From Deltaproteobacteria bacterium (GTDB taxonomy: Bacteria > UBA10199 > JACPAL01 > JACOUP01): 64,000 bases of DNA. A program made the translations under genes and the position numbers. The stretch is taken from contig JACOUP010000008.1 in the NCBI GenBank assembly GCA_016177765.1, positions 1-64,000 on the forward strand, given 5' to 3'. The notes below the pieces were generated by a model. That model searched no databases, was not told where the DNA came from, and saw only the letters and a program-made list of their open reading frames with translations. This document shows positions 37,416 through 45,344 of this stretch, one piece after another; within the stretch, counting starts at the first letter, position 1; every line of letters starts with the position of its first letter.

Positions 37416-38276
37416 ATGCCCGAATATAATTTCTACGTCTTAGCTTATTTTGATCTTCTCGGCCAAGGTGAATTACTTGAATCTTTGACCGATCGGTTTG
37501 TTTTCGACTGTATCACAGGAAAGAAAGACGAGCTTATTCAAAAAATGAAGCCGACTTTTGATCGCGTCAAACAATTCCGCGATCATCTGCGTAAGGTTGT
37601 CGGAGACATCAACCAGCCAATTCCCCTGCCCCAAGAATTGAGCGGCAAGATAAGTGTTGATGCCTGGAAAAAATTGACGAGAGCAAAAGTGGACGTAGAA
37701 TTCATGGGTGATGCGGCCTTGTTGAAAGTTCTCATTACAAGTGATCCAAATGAAGCAATTCCCGTCGTCAGCATTCGGGACTTGATGACAGGCATATCCA
37801 TGCAGATGCTTGCGTTCTTGGGTGCAGGCATTCCGGTTAGGGGTGCTATTGAACTTGGCTGGGGAACCCACATAGAGGAAAATAGTATTTATGGCACAAT
37901 GCTTCATCGAGCCTTTCGTTTGGAAAAAGAGGCGGGCTATCCCCGGATAGTCATTGGACAGAACTTTATAAATTACATTCAGCCACTGGCCACACAGCCC
38001 CAGAAAGGAGTGTCCAATGAAGTGGCCCCAATCATAGCAAAGACGGCAAAAGAAGTGCTCGCCTTGATTGTCGAGGATGATGACGGTGAGCTAATCTTAC
38101 ATTATTTGCGAAAAGAACTTTATTCCGCAAACGAAACTCTCTTTAATGATTGCATTCCATCGGCAAAGAAGTTTATCCAGTTGGAAATAGCACGACAACG
38201 ACAATCGAGAGACAAGAAACTTATGGGGAGCTACTGTAAATTAAGGCGATTCTTTCAGAAATGCAATGTGTGGTAA
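37416..38276 (+). CDS. cargo protein, possible degenerate class III nucleotide-cyclase-like domain
   Basis: A 286-aa cytoplasmic protein not confidently assigned to a named family. The N terminus VLAYFDLLGQGELLE, the mid segment VEFMGDAALLKVLI, then VRGAIELGWGTHIEENSIYG, LHRAFRLEKEAGYPRIVIG are spaced like a class III cyclase fold: an Asp-containing strand, a GD turn, a strand with GAI and G.G, then an allele-like helix and strand. The second metal Asp and substrate residues are not obvious, so it may be inactive or bind another nucleotide. Codon use looks more AT-rich than the neighbours. It is the only gene between the 32-bp direct repeats. A promoter is not clear. A defence-type role is speculation from context. 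Confidence 0.6.
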   Translation: MPEYNFYVLAYFDLLGQGELLESLTDRFVFDCITGKKDELIQKMKPTFDRVKQFRDHLRKVVGDINQPIPLPQELSGKISVDAWKKLTRAKVDVEFMGDAALLKVLITSDPNEAIPVVSIRDLMTGISMQMLAFLGAGIPVRGAIELGWGTHIEENSIYGTMLHRAFRLEKEAGYPRIVIGQNFINYIQPLATQPQKGVSNEVAPIIAKTAKEVLALIVEDDDGELILHYLRKELYSANETLFNDCIPSAKKFIQLEIARQRQSRDKKLMGSYCKLRRFFQKCNVW

Positions 38277-38299
38277 GAGAATTAAATCACCCAAATTTC

Positions 38300-38407
38300 C
38301 CCTCCCCCTTGATGGGGGAGGGCGTGGGAGAGGGTGATAAGAAAAACAGGCCGAAAGAATTTTCCGGGATCACCCTCCCTTTCATTCCCTCCCATCAAGG
38401 GAGGGAA
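38300..38407. repeat. MITE-like element with ~37-bp inverted arms
   Basis: The left arm (38300-38337, starting CCCTCCCCCTTGATGGGGGA) and right arm (38370-38407, ending CCCATCAAGGGAGGG) are imperfect inverted copies. Each arm is itself a hairpin, and a ~32-bp centre separates them. It contains no coding capacity. Confidence 0.8.
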
Positions 38408-38452
38408 GATTTTAAAAGAATTCCAACTATGGAATTTTGGAAAGACCAAAAA

Positions 38453-38484
38453 ATGTCGCGGAATACTTGGCCGAGAGTCTTTAG
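38453..38484. repeat. 32-bp direct repeat, right copy
   Basis: Identical to 37221-37252. Its last bases overlap the stop codon of the convergent HEPN gene (TAA, 38483-38481). The ancestral junction was therefore probably the FadF-like gene's end meeting the HEPN gene's end directly. Confidence 0.95.
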
Positions 38485-38894
38485 AATTTAGAGCCCATCA
38501 GTCCGCGGGCCTTTTCGACAATTTCACTCACAAAAGCGAGACAATCCTCAACTTCTTTTTCAGTCACCATTTCTCCTTCACCATACAGATCGATATTCCG
38601 CTTAGAACGCATGACATTGCCAACCGCCAGGACCTTTGGTTCTTTCAATAATTCGCTCAAATATTCCAGCAGTCTAACATGATGGCCGGGAACACTCCTG
38701 ACCTTGACCTGATGCTTGGCCAAAAGAGTAATCGCTGTTTTGATCAAGGCTTGGTAACTGTAGGTGAACTTGACCTCAAGAATGGGATCTTTTTTCGCAA
38801 TACCAAGATCCTTGAGAGCGTTCTCCCAATAACGCTTCACCTGTTGGTCCTGAAAATTGAACTTTTGAAAGAACCGTGTGTCGATGGATTTCAT
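38481..38894 (-). CDS. HEPN-domain protein, probable toxin of an MNT-HEPN pair
   Basis: A 137-aa helical protein of the UPF0332-like HEPN class. Features are a helix with SYQALIKTAITLLAKH, then VRSVPGHHVRLLEYLSELL (which includes an R-x4-H arrangement), then the family block MRSKRNIDLYGEGEMVTEKE. HEPN toxins are RNases, often regulated by AMPylation from the partner MNT enzyme. Whether the R-x4-H here is the catalytic one is uncertain, because it lies earlier than usual. The ATG overlaps the TGA of the nucleotidyltransferase gene by 4 nt. Confidence 0.8.
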   Translation of the reverse strand: MKSIDTRFFQKFNFQDQQVKRYWENALKDLGIAKKDPILEVKFTYSYQALIKTAITLLAKHQVKVRSVPGHHVRLLEYLSELLKEPKVLAVGNVMRSKRNIDLYGEGEMVTEKEVEDCLAFVSEIVEKARGLMGSKF

Positions 38895-39430
38895 ACTAAT
38901 TCAATAATGATCCCTTTCAAAACCTGACTCAGAAAAGAACCTTTCTTTTTCCGTTCGAATTCCAGCGGACCCATACTCATCGCGTTGATCGTACGACCGA
39001 ACTGTTTCTGAATACCCGAAAGTTTTTCATAAAGAGAAACACTCTGGTGTTGTCCGATGACGAGAAGATCAATATCGCTCAAAATATTCATTTTATCCTT
39101 GGCATAAGAACCGAAGAGATAGGCCTTTTGAATCCCGCCAATTTGTTTCAGAGCCCTGGTCAGTTCCGCTTCCAAGCCAATCGTCTTCCGAATAATATCA
39201 CGATATTCAGAATAGAGAGGATACTTTCTATTAAGGGAATAATATCTTTGATGGCCCCGATACTCACTCTGGAGGAGACCTTCTTTCTCCAACTCACTTA
39301 ACTTCCTGATCAAATTTCCACGATCGACGTTCAATTCTCTAGCAAGCTGATTGATGTAAAATGATTCTTTCTCATGGATGAATAAAAACCCCAAGAGATG
39401 CTTGGTGATTTGACTTCGAAGAGAGATCAT
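38891..39430 (-). CDS. MNT-type nucleotidyltransferase antitoxin with fused winged-helix domain
   Basis: A 179-aa protein. The N-terminal ~80 residues form a winged-helix DNA-binding domain (FYINQLARELNVDRGNLIRK, then LEKEGLLQSEYRGHQRYY). The C-terminal half is a minimal nucleotidyltransferase with the metal-binding GSYAKDKMNILSDIDLLV (GS...DxD). In MNT-HEPN systems the MNT enzyme neutralises the HEPN toxin. Here it also seems to carry the operon repressor, since a palindrome overlaps the promoter just upstream (39443-39471). This fused HTH-MNT arrangement is known but less common than plain MntA. Confidence 0.85.
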   Translation of the reverse strand: MISLRSQITKHLLGFLFIHEKESFYINQLARELNVDRGNLIRKLSELEKEGLLQSEYRGHQRYYSLNRKYPLYSEYRDIIRKTIGLEAELTRALKQIGGIQKAYLFGSYAKDKMNILSDIDLLVIGQHQSVSLYEKLSGIQKQFGRTINAMSMGPLEFERKKKGSFLSQVLKGIIIELV

Positions 39431-39451
39431 AGCGTATATTATTACACCAAA

Positions 39452-39471
39452 TAGTGTATTTTATTACACTA
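39452..39471. promoter_or_regulatory. probable operator of the MNT-HEPN operon
   Basis: The 20-bp near-palindrome TAGTGTATTTTATTACACTA has perfect 6-bp arms. A further half site, TACACC at 39443-39448, lies closer to the gene. On the minus strand it overlaps the candidate promoter TTGACT (39479-39474) and the -10 region about 17 nt on (CACTAT). It is a likely autoregulatory site for the fused winged-helix antitoxin. Confidence 0.6.
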
Positions 39472-39600
39472 AAAGTCAACTAAAAAGCGAGATGGATCGA
39501 TCGAACGCGTGGGTTACATATGAAAAACTGCCACGACATTTTTTCAGGGTTCATGAAAGTCTAAGAAGAGAACTAGTCAACAAAGGACTTGACCCCTGGA

Positions 39601-41421
39601 CTAGTCAAAGGGGTATTTTTCGACCTCAATCGCCTTTTCGGCAATCTTTTTTCGGGTGGCAACGGTATCGATCGGGACGTAGTAGTCAAACCGCTGGAGC
39701 GCCCGGGCGTATTTCTGGAACTCATCGGCCGCACCGCCAGCAACAACCGCAAACATCCTTTTGGCCCGGCCGATCATGTCATGGTACCGTTCATTCACAT
39801 AAGTCTTCACGATCGCCACCGCAATGGCGGCCGCGGATTCCCCTTTTTCTTCGATCATCTGGAGCGCCCGAATAACAGCCGTATCCATGCAGTAGGCGTC
39901 GGTGCAGAGGTCGGCCATATATTCCAAAACAAACTGCTCCTCCTTGATCCCCTCGGCATACTTCTGGACAGCAACGGCGCTGGCATAGACCGCCAGCCTT
40001 TTGGCAAGATCGGTCTGATAGATCTCATCCACAAGCAGCCCGGTCCCTGTTTTCGTGAAACCAGTCTTGAGTTCGGCCAGGATCCGGGAAACCTCCCCCA
40101 TCAGGTCGAGCTCCCCCTTCATCGTCCGTTTGATCAGCATTCCCGGGATCAACAGGCGATTGATCTCGTTCGTCCCCTCAAAGATCCGGTTGACCCGCTG
40201 GTCCCGATACGGTCTTTCGGCAAAATATTCGCTCAAGAATCCGTACCCCCCCAGAATCTGCACCGCCTCATCGACGACAAAATCCAGAGATTCCGAACCG
40301 TACACCTTGGCAATGGAGGACTCGACGGCAAACTCCTCGACGATCGCCAAAACTTTTTCATGGTACTTGGGTTCTTTTTTATCCAGTTTCTTGATCGCCT
40401 CATCCATCAGGCTGGCGGTCCGGTAGTTCATCCCCTCGGAAACGAAGGTGTGGATCACCATGTCTGAGAGCTTCTTCTGGATCAACCCAAAGGAGGCGAT
40501 CGGTCGATTAAACTGCTTCCTCTCCTTGGCATACTTGACCGACTGGGCGATCAGGTACTTGGAACCCCCTGTCGCCGCGACCCCAAGTTTAAAGCGACCG
40601 AGATTCAGGATATTAAAAGCAACCTTGTGCCCACGGCCAATCTCCCCCAGGATATTCTCAACCGGAACTTTGGCATCCTGAAAGATGACGGAGGTTGTTG
40701 AAGAACCCTTGATCCCCATCTTTTTCTCTTCCTTGCCGATGGAGACCCCCGGAAAACTTTTTTCAACGAGGAACGCGGTCACTTTTTTGTCATCGCCGTC
40801 AATTTTGGCGAAAACGGTGAAGAGCTTGGCAAAACCGCCATTGGTGATAAAAACCTTTTCACCGTTAAGGGTATAAAACTTGCCGTCCGGGGAGAGGGTC
40901 GCGCGAGTCCTCATCCCCAATGCATCCGAACCCGAATTCGGTTCGGTCAGGCAGTAGGCCCCGATCCATTCGCCTGTGGCCAGTTTAGGGAGGTACTTTG
41001 CCTTCTGTGCCTCGGTTCCAAAGTAGATGAGAGGCCATGTGGCGATACCGGTGTGACACATCAGTGTGACGCCAAAGGAACCCTGGAGACAGGCATTTTC
41101 CCCCATCACCACGCCGGTCACCTTATCAATCCCCATCCCGCCATACGCCTCGGGAAAATCGGCCGCAAGGATCCCCAGCTCTCCCGCCTTTTTCATGAGC
41201 GGGATCGAGGCCTGATCGAATTTCTGATCCTCAATCAGATCAGACTTCGGCATCACCTCTTTCGTTACAAAATCATGCACCAGCTGGGCAAACTGTTTCT
41301 GCTCATCGCTCAAATGCTCAGGGGTGAAAATCTTGCGAGTGCCAACCTTTTCCAAAAGAAAAAGCCCGCCGTGTGATTCCGCCAAGGCGGGAGAGGCCTG
41401 TTTTTGGGCTGTTTGGGCCAT
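39601..41421 (-). CDS. acyl-CoA dehydrogenase, long (VLCAD/ACAD9-like) type
   Basis: A 606-aa FAD enzyme that desaturates acyl-CoA and passes electrons to ETF. Core motifs are YCLTEPNSGSDALGMRTRA for FAD/substrate contact, GRFKLGVAATGGSKYLIAQS, and FEGTNEINRLLIPGML with the Glu of the family's FEGTNEI segment. After the ~430-residue core there is a helical C-terminal domain of ~170 residues, as in very-long-chain enzymes. The first ~45 residues are also extra. It is followed upstream by etfA and etfB on the same strand (22-nt gap), its natural electron acceptors. Confidence 0.93.
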   Translation of the reverse strand: MAQTAQKQASPALAESHGGLFLLEKVGTRKIFTPEHLSDEQKQFAQLVHDFVTKEVMPKSDLIEDQKFDQASIPLMKKAGELGILAADFPEAYGGMGIDKVTGVVMGENACLQGSFGVTLMCHTGIATWPLIYFGTEAQKAKYLPKLATGEWIGAYCLTEPNSGSDALGMRTRATLSPDGKFYTLNGEKVFITNGGFAKLFTVFAKIDGDDKKVTAFLVEKSFPGVSIGKEEKKMGIKGSSTTSVIFQDAKVPVENILGEIGRGHKVAFNILNLGRFKLGVAATGGSKYLIAQSVKYAKERKQFNRPIASFGLIQKKLSDMVIHTFVSEGMNYRTASLMDEAIKKLDKKEPKYHEKVLAIVEEFAVESSIAKVYGSESLDFVVDEAVQILGGYGFLSEYFAERPYRDQRVNRIFEGTNEINRLLIPGMLIKRTMKGELDLMGEVSRILAELKTGFTKTGTGLLVDEIYQTDLAKRLAVYASAVAVQKYAEGIKEEQFVLEYMADLCTDAYCMDTAVIRALQMIEEKGESAAAIAVAIVKTYVNERYHDMIGRAKRMFAVVAGGAADEFQKYARALQRFDYYVPIDTVATRKKIAEKAIEVEKYPFD

Positions 41422-41443
41422 GGAGGACCCTCCTTTAAGTTTG

Positions 41444-42412
41444 TTAAGTTTCCGACAACACCTTTTTAAATTCGGCCGTCAATGCCGGAACCACCTTGAA
41501 AAGATCATCCACAATTCCGTAATCGGCCTTCGAAAAGAGAGGCGCCTCCGGGTCCTTGTTGATCGCCACAATCACCTTCGCCGTTCTCATCCCGGCAAGG
41601 TGCTGAATCGCCCCCGAAATACCGCAGGCGATGTAGAGCTTTGGGTTGACCGTCTTGCCGGTCTGTCCCACCTGCATGTCATGCGTTGCATAGCCGGAAT
41701 CGACGGCGGCCCGTGAAGCCCCAACGGTCGCCCCAATCGTATCGGCCAGTTCATGAAGAATCTTGAAAGTCTCGGCACTCCCCATCGCCCGTCCTCCAGA
41801 GACAATAATCTCCGCCTCGGTCAGATCCGGCTTTTCGCTTTTCCCCTTGCGGATCTCTTTAATTGTAGCACGAAGGGGACCCGGATCCACCTGTTTCTTG
41901 ATCAGCTCCGCCTGGGAGCCAACCACCGTCTGTTTTGTGGCAAACGAATTGGGACGGATGGTAGCCATCTGGGGGGTTGAGGAAAAGGTCACATCGACAA
42001 AGGCCTTGCCGGCATAAACGGGACGGGTCGCCACCAATTGGCCACCATCGATACGAAGTTCCGTGCAATCGGTGGCGAGTCCCACTTTCAACCGTGCCGC
42101 CAAGCGAGGGAAGAGATCGAGTCCCAATGGAGAAGCAGACCCCAGGACAATTCCAGATTTTCTCTCTTGAATCAATTCTACAAGAACCTTCGTGAACCCC
42201 TCGGTGTTGTACCTTTCAAAATTGGTATTGGAGAGGAGAAAAACTTTTTTGACTCCATAGGCACCCAACTCTTTATCTATTTTTGTCAGGTTGCTGCCGA
42301 TGAGGACAACCTCAACCTCTCCCCCAAGGGACGAGGCCTTTGTTGCCAGCTCCAGCGCCGTCTTCTTAAGGACGCCACCTTGATGTTCCGCCACGATGAG
42401 AATGTTCGTCAT
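41444..42412 (-). CDS. etfA: electron transfer flavoprotein alpha subunit
   Basis: A 322-aa FAD-carrying ETF subunit. The C-terminal FAD domain reads GQTGKTVNPKLYIACGISGA and VAINKDPEAPLFSKADYGIV, and the N-terminal half is a nucleotide-fold domain (MTNILIVAEHQGGVLKKTAL). Its ATG overlaps the TGA of etfB. It accepts electrons from acyl-CoA dehydrogenase and should reduce quinone through the FadF-like protein. Confidence 0.95.
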   Translation of the reverse strand: MTNILIVAEHQGGVLKKTALELATKASSLGGEVEVVLIGSNLTKIDKELGAYGVKKVFLLSNTNFERYNTEGFTKVLVELIQERKSGIVLGSASPLGLDLFPRLAARLKVGLATDCTELRIDGGQLVATRPVYAGKAFVDVTFSSTPQMATIRPNSFATKQTVVGSQAELIKKQVDPGPLRATIKEIRKGKSEKPDLTEAEIIVSGGRAMGSAETFKILHELADTIGATVGASRAAVDSGYATHDMQVGQTGKTVNPKLYIACGISGAIQHLAGMRTAKVIVAINKDPEAPLFSKADYGIVDDLFKVVPALTAEFKKVLSET

Positions 42413-43188
42413 AGTACCTTCGCTTCTTCACGGAGTAGACGGACCAACTCCTTGGCCTTTGCCTCGGGCGATTCTCCTTGAATCACCTTGCCCGCCTTTC
42501 GTTCCGGCGGGAGACGCCATTTGGTATTTTGTGTCTTCGGTTTCACGTCGCCCAGGAGATCAGCCGCCTTAAGGACGGTGAGTGGTTTTGTCTTCGCCTT
42601 CATGATCCCGGGGAGTGAGGCGTAACGGGGGGTATTTAGCCCTTTATCAGCACTCAGGATGCAGGGAAAATCGACTTCGTAAATCTCCTGGGCCCCTCCC
42701 CCCACAGGCCGATGGACAACAATTCCCTTGTTGTCTGCCCTCAATTCCAGTTTTTCAATCACATTGACCTGCGCCAAACCCAAAAATTCGGCAACCATCG
42801 TCATCACCTGGGCCAAGTCATCATCAATCCCCTTCTTGCCGCAAAGGATCAGGTCCGATTTTTCAGATTCAAGGGCCTTGGCAAGAACCATCGCCACCGT
42901 AAAACTGTCGCTCGCTATCCCGGTATCATCAATGTGAATCCCGCGGTCGGCCCCCATCGCCAGGGCTGTTCGAATCGCCTCCACAACACGGGCCGGCCCG
43001 AGGGAGAAGACAACGACTTCACTGCCAGCTACCTTTTCTTTGGTTTTGATCCCCTCCTCAACGGCATATTCGTCGTAAGGGTTGACAATATACTTGATCC
43101 CATCGGTCTCAATACCACTGCCATCCGCCTTGATTCTGATTTTAGTTTCAGTATCCGGAACCTGCTTGAGTAAAATAGCTATTTTCAT
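42409..43188 (-). CDS. etfB: electron transfer flavoprotein beta subunit
   Basis: A 259-aa ETF subunit that usually binds AMP. The N terminus MKIAILLKQVPDTETKIRI is canonical. The GKKGIDDDLAQV segment and the recognition-loop region SLPGIMKAKTKPL are typical. I choose the ATG at 43188 with an AGGAAG ribosome site; seven codons upstream in the open frame are not conserved. A good promoter lies at 43201-43229. It is the first gene of the etfB-etfA-acyl-CoA dehydrogenase unit. Confidence 0.95.
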   Translation of the reverse strand: MKIAILLKQVPDTETKIRIKADGSGIETDGIKYIVNPYDEYAVEEGIKTKEKVAGSEVVVFSLGPARVVEAIRTALAMGADRGIHIDDTGIASDSFTVAMVLAKALESEKSDLILCGKKGIDDDLAQVMTMVAEFLGLAQVNVIEKLELRADNKGIVVHRPVGGGAQEIYEVDFPCILSADKGLNTPRYASLPGIMKAKTKPLTVLKAADLLGDVKPKTQNTKWRLPPERKAGKVIQGESPEAKAKELVRLLREEAKVL

Positions 43189-43200
43189 CTTCCTGACTAC

Positions 43201-43229
43201 CCATAACACATCGCGTCAGAGGGCGTCAA
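43201..43229 (-). promoter_or_regulatory. promoter of the etfBA-acyl-CoA dehydrogenase unit
   Basis: The minus strand reads TTGACG (43229-43224), a 17-nt spacer and TTATGG (43206-43201), 12 nt before the start codon. A short AGGAAG ribosome site fits in between. Confidence 0.6.
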
Positions 43230-43241
43230 GAAATTTACACT

Positions 43242-44657
43242 CTAAACCAAACTATTCCCATCAATAGGGGTCGGGATCTTTTTCCCCAACAGCTTGAGGA
43301 TGGTTGGAAAAAGATCGACCGTCCTCACCTCTTTCTTCTGGATCGGGAAATTAAGGATCATCGGGGTCAGCATATGTTCGGCGATCAGAGAACCGTGGGA
43401 TGATTTATGTTCCGGGATCTCATGCCGTTTGCGAAGGTCGCACCCCTTGCTGGCGCTCAAGACAAGGTCTCCACTCCGTTCTGACCGAAATATCTGGAGG
43501 AGTTGGACCAAGGCATCCGGGTAGTCGGTCGCAAATGTCCGGGTCAGCGCCTCATCCTCCATCATCTTCAAAGGAAGTGCCGGGTAGCCAAAAGGGTCGC
43601 TCTCCTTAGCGTCTACCTGATAACCAATCCCCCCGTCTTCCCTCCAGAGCCGTGCCTTCCCCCTTCGGCTGGTGACGACAACTTCTCCCTTTTGATTGCG
43701 ACAGGCGATGATATCAATCTCGGGCCGGTTCAGGAGTTTTTGAAAGAGCCCTCCCTTGTATGAAAGAAGCTCTTCTTCAAATATCGGTTCCCCCCAGCCC
43801 CGGCGTCCCTTGAGGTACAAGTGGGCCATCCCGTTGCCTGACACCATATTGGCCACCGAAAATCGCCGCTTCAAAATAAGGGGGTAGTAAAAAACCTTGA
43901 ACCCCTCCCCTTCCATGAATTGATTCAACGGGAGATGGGTATGCGTCGATGAGAGGCCATGATCGCTCACGATCCCGACGATCGTTTCATCCTGCCAGCC
44001 CCTTCGAGTGAGCACCCGAAAAACCTCTCCAACAATCTGGTCAATCCCTTCATACGCCTTGAGAGTCAGCGGGTGGAAAGGATCGCCGATGTGTGAAAAC
44101 TCGTCGATCGCCGGAAAGACCGCAAAGGCAAACTGCAGGTCCGGGTGCGTCTTAAGGGCGGAAATCAATTTTCGCCGGGAGGCCTTGTCAATCACCGACC
44201 AGCGATCGGTCAGGTGGGCATAATAGGCATAAAATATCCGTGAAAATTTTGTCTTGTTCCACCGAAAAGGGGACCCCTTGTTGATCGCATTATAGATATT
44301 CACGGAATTGGGGATGATCTGAAAAAGAGACCTGATCTGGGGGTTAATATCCCGATTCATGAGGATCGATTCAATCCCGACATAACTCCTGAAGCTACGG
44401 AACGGCAGTCCCCCCTGGGCATATTTTTTACGGTCAAACCAGCGGATCCCCGGAAGATTACAGGTTCCGGCATAACAGCCGGTCAGAAACGGAAGATAGG
44501 CAGGGCCTGTCGTTGAGGGGAATGTAGCGACCGCCGAACGGAACACCCCATTCTTTAGAAGGTGCTTCTCAATCGCGGGAAGGCGTCCCTCTTGGAGGAG
44601 CTGGCGAAAAACATCCGGCCGCGCCCCGTCGGCTAGTAAAAGAATGCACCGTTTCAT
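43242..44657 (-). CDS. alkaline phosphatase-fold phosphodiesterase / nucleotide pyrophosphatase family
   Basis: A 471-aa metal-dependent hydrolase. Motifs of the type I phosphodiesterase family are LLLADGARPDVF with the first metal Asp, ATFPSTTGPAYLPFLTG with the likely nucleophile Thr, FAVFPAIDEFSHIGDPF, GIVSDHGLSSTHTH with Asp-His, and HKSSHGSLIAEHM with the final His. No signal peptide or membrane anchor is visible. The substrate is unknown. It ends 5 nt short of nothing recognisable downstream and begins 5 nt after the mlaC-like gene, so it may belong to that operon. Confidence 0.82.
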   Translation of the reverse strand: MKRCILLLADGARPDVFRQLLQEGRLPAIEKHLLKNGVFRSAVATFPSTTGPAYLPFLTGCYAGTCNLPGIRWFDRKKYAQGGLPFRSFRSYVGIESILMNRDINPQIRSLFQIIPNSVNIYNAINKGSPFRWNKTKFSRIFYAYYAHLTDRWSVIDKASRRKLISALKTHPDLQFAFAVFPAIDEFSHIGDPFHPLTLKAYEGIDQIVGEVFRVLTRRGWQDETIVGIVSDHGLSSTHTHLPLNQFMEGEGFKVFYYPLILKRRFSVANMVSGNGMAHLYLKGRRGWGEPIFEEELLSYKGGLFQKLLNRPEIDIIACRNQKGEVVVTSRRGKARLWREDGGIGYQVDAKESDPFGYPALPLKMMEDEALTRTFATDYPDALVQLLQIFRSERSGDLVLSASKGCDLRKRHEIPEHKSSHGSLIAEHMLTPMILNFPIQKKEVRTVDLFPTILKLLGKKIPTPIDGNSLV

Positions 44658-44662
44658 AATAA

Positions 44663-45331
44663 TTACTTTTTTTCCAGATCGTTCAGTTTGGATTGCATAC
44701 GCCGGATCAGATCCGGGTAGCCGTCTTTCTTGATGATCTTGTCGAACTGGAACTTATAGTTATCCAAAAGGCTCGCCCCTTCGACGATCACGTCAAAAAT
44801 CTTCCAACCGGAATCAACCTTCTTCAGTTTGTAATCAAGACTGACCTGTATAGTCTCGGAGGGAATATTGACCCGGCTCTCCGTCTGGGCCTTCGTCTTT
44901 TCAGAATTGAGAAACTTTTCACCAAGATAAGTGACATAATAGGAGGCCTTGGACGACCCTCCGGATTTACTGCGACTCTGTTCCTTGGAAAAAACCGCCT
45001 TTTTTTCCAGAAGACGGGTCATCAGATCCACAAAGGCCTCTTTGTCTCTTTCAGAAAGCGTCTGCCAGTGTTGTGCCAGGGCGAGGCGGCAGAGTTCGCG
45101 AATGTCAAACGTCCCATGAATAACCTTCTTCTTGAGTTCTTCATTTTGTCTGATCTCTTCTGGCGTGGAGGCATCCACCTTATAGCTGTCCAGAAGGGTA
45201 TCTAAGTCCTGGATGGCCCGGGTCGGGGATCCTTCCGAGGCCTGTTTTTTACCCGCCGTTTCGGCAAAGGGTGTGCCACCGAATCCAAAAGAAGCCACCA
45301 GCAAAATGACTGCGATCGTTCGTTGAAACAT
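44663..45331 (-). CDS. mlaC: MlaC-like periplasmic phospholipid-binding protein
   Basis: A 222-aa exported protein of the MlaC/Ttg2D family that ferries phospholipid between the outer membrane and the MCE transporter. The signal peptide is MFQRTIAVILLVASFGFG. Family segments are THGTFDIRELCRLALAQHW-like (IHGTFDIRELCRLALAQHW), a middle domain with IQVSLDYKLKKVDSGWKIFD, and VEGASLLDNYKFQFDKIIKK. The ATG at 45331 has AAAGGAGAA upstream, 13 nt behind the TolC-like gene. Confidence 0.88.
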   Translation of the reverse strand: MFQRTIAVILLVASFGFGGTPFAETAGKKQASEGSPTRAIQDLDTLLDSYKVDASTPEEIRQNEELKKKVIHGTFDIRELCRLALAQHWQTLSERDKEAFVDLMTRLLEKKAVFSKEQSRSKSGGSSKASYYVTYLGEKFLNSEKTKAQTESRVNIPSETIQVSLDYKLKKVDSGWKIFDVIVEGASLLDNYKFQFDKIIKKDGYPDLIRRMQSKLNDLEKK

Positions 45332-45344
45332 CAGATTCTCCTTT

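Noticed and set aside
37253-38452. Insertion sequence or integron cassette
   Set aside because: No transposase or integrase reading frame and no attC-type site is seen, and the 32-bp direct repeats are far longer than normal target duplications. Kept as an unexplained cassette instead.
38261-38491. 76-codon plus-strand frame after the cargo gene
   Set aside because: It consists of the MITE-like element and the duplicated gene end read out of frame, with no ribosome site.
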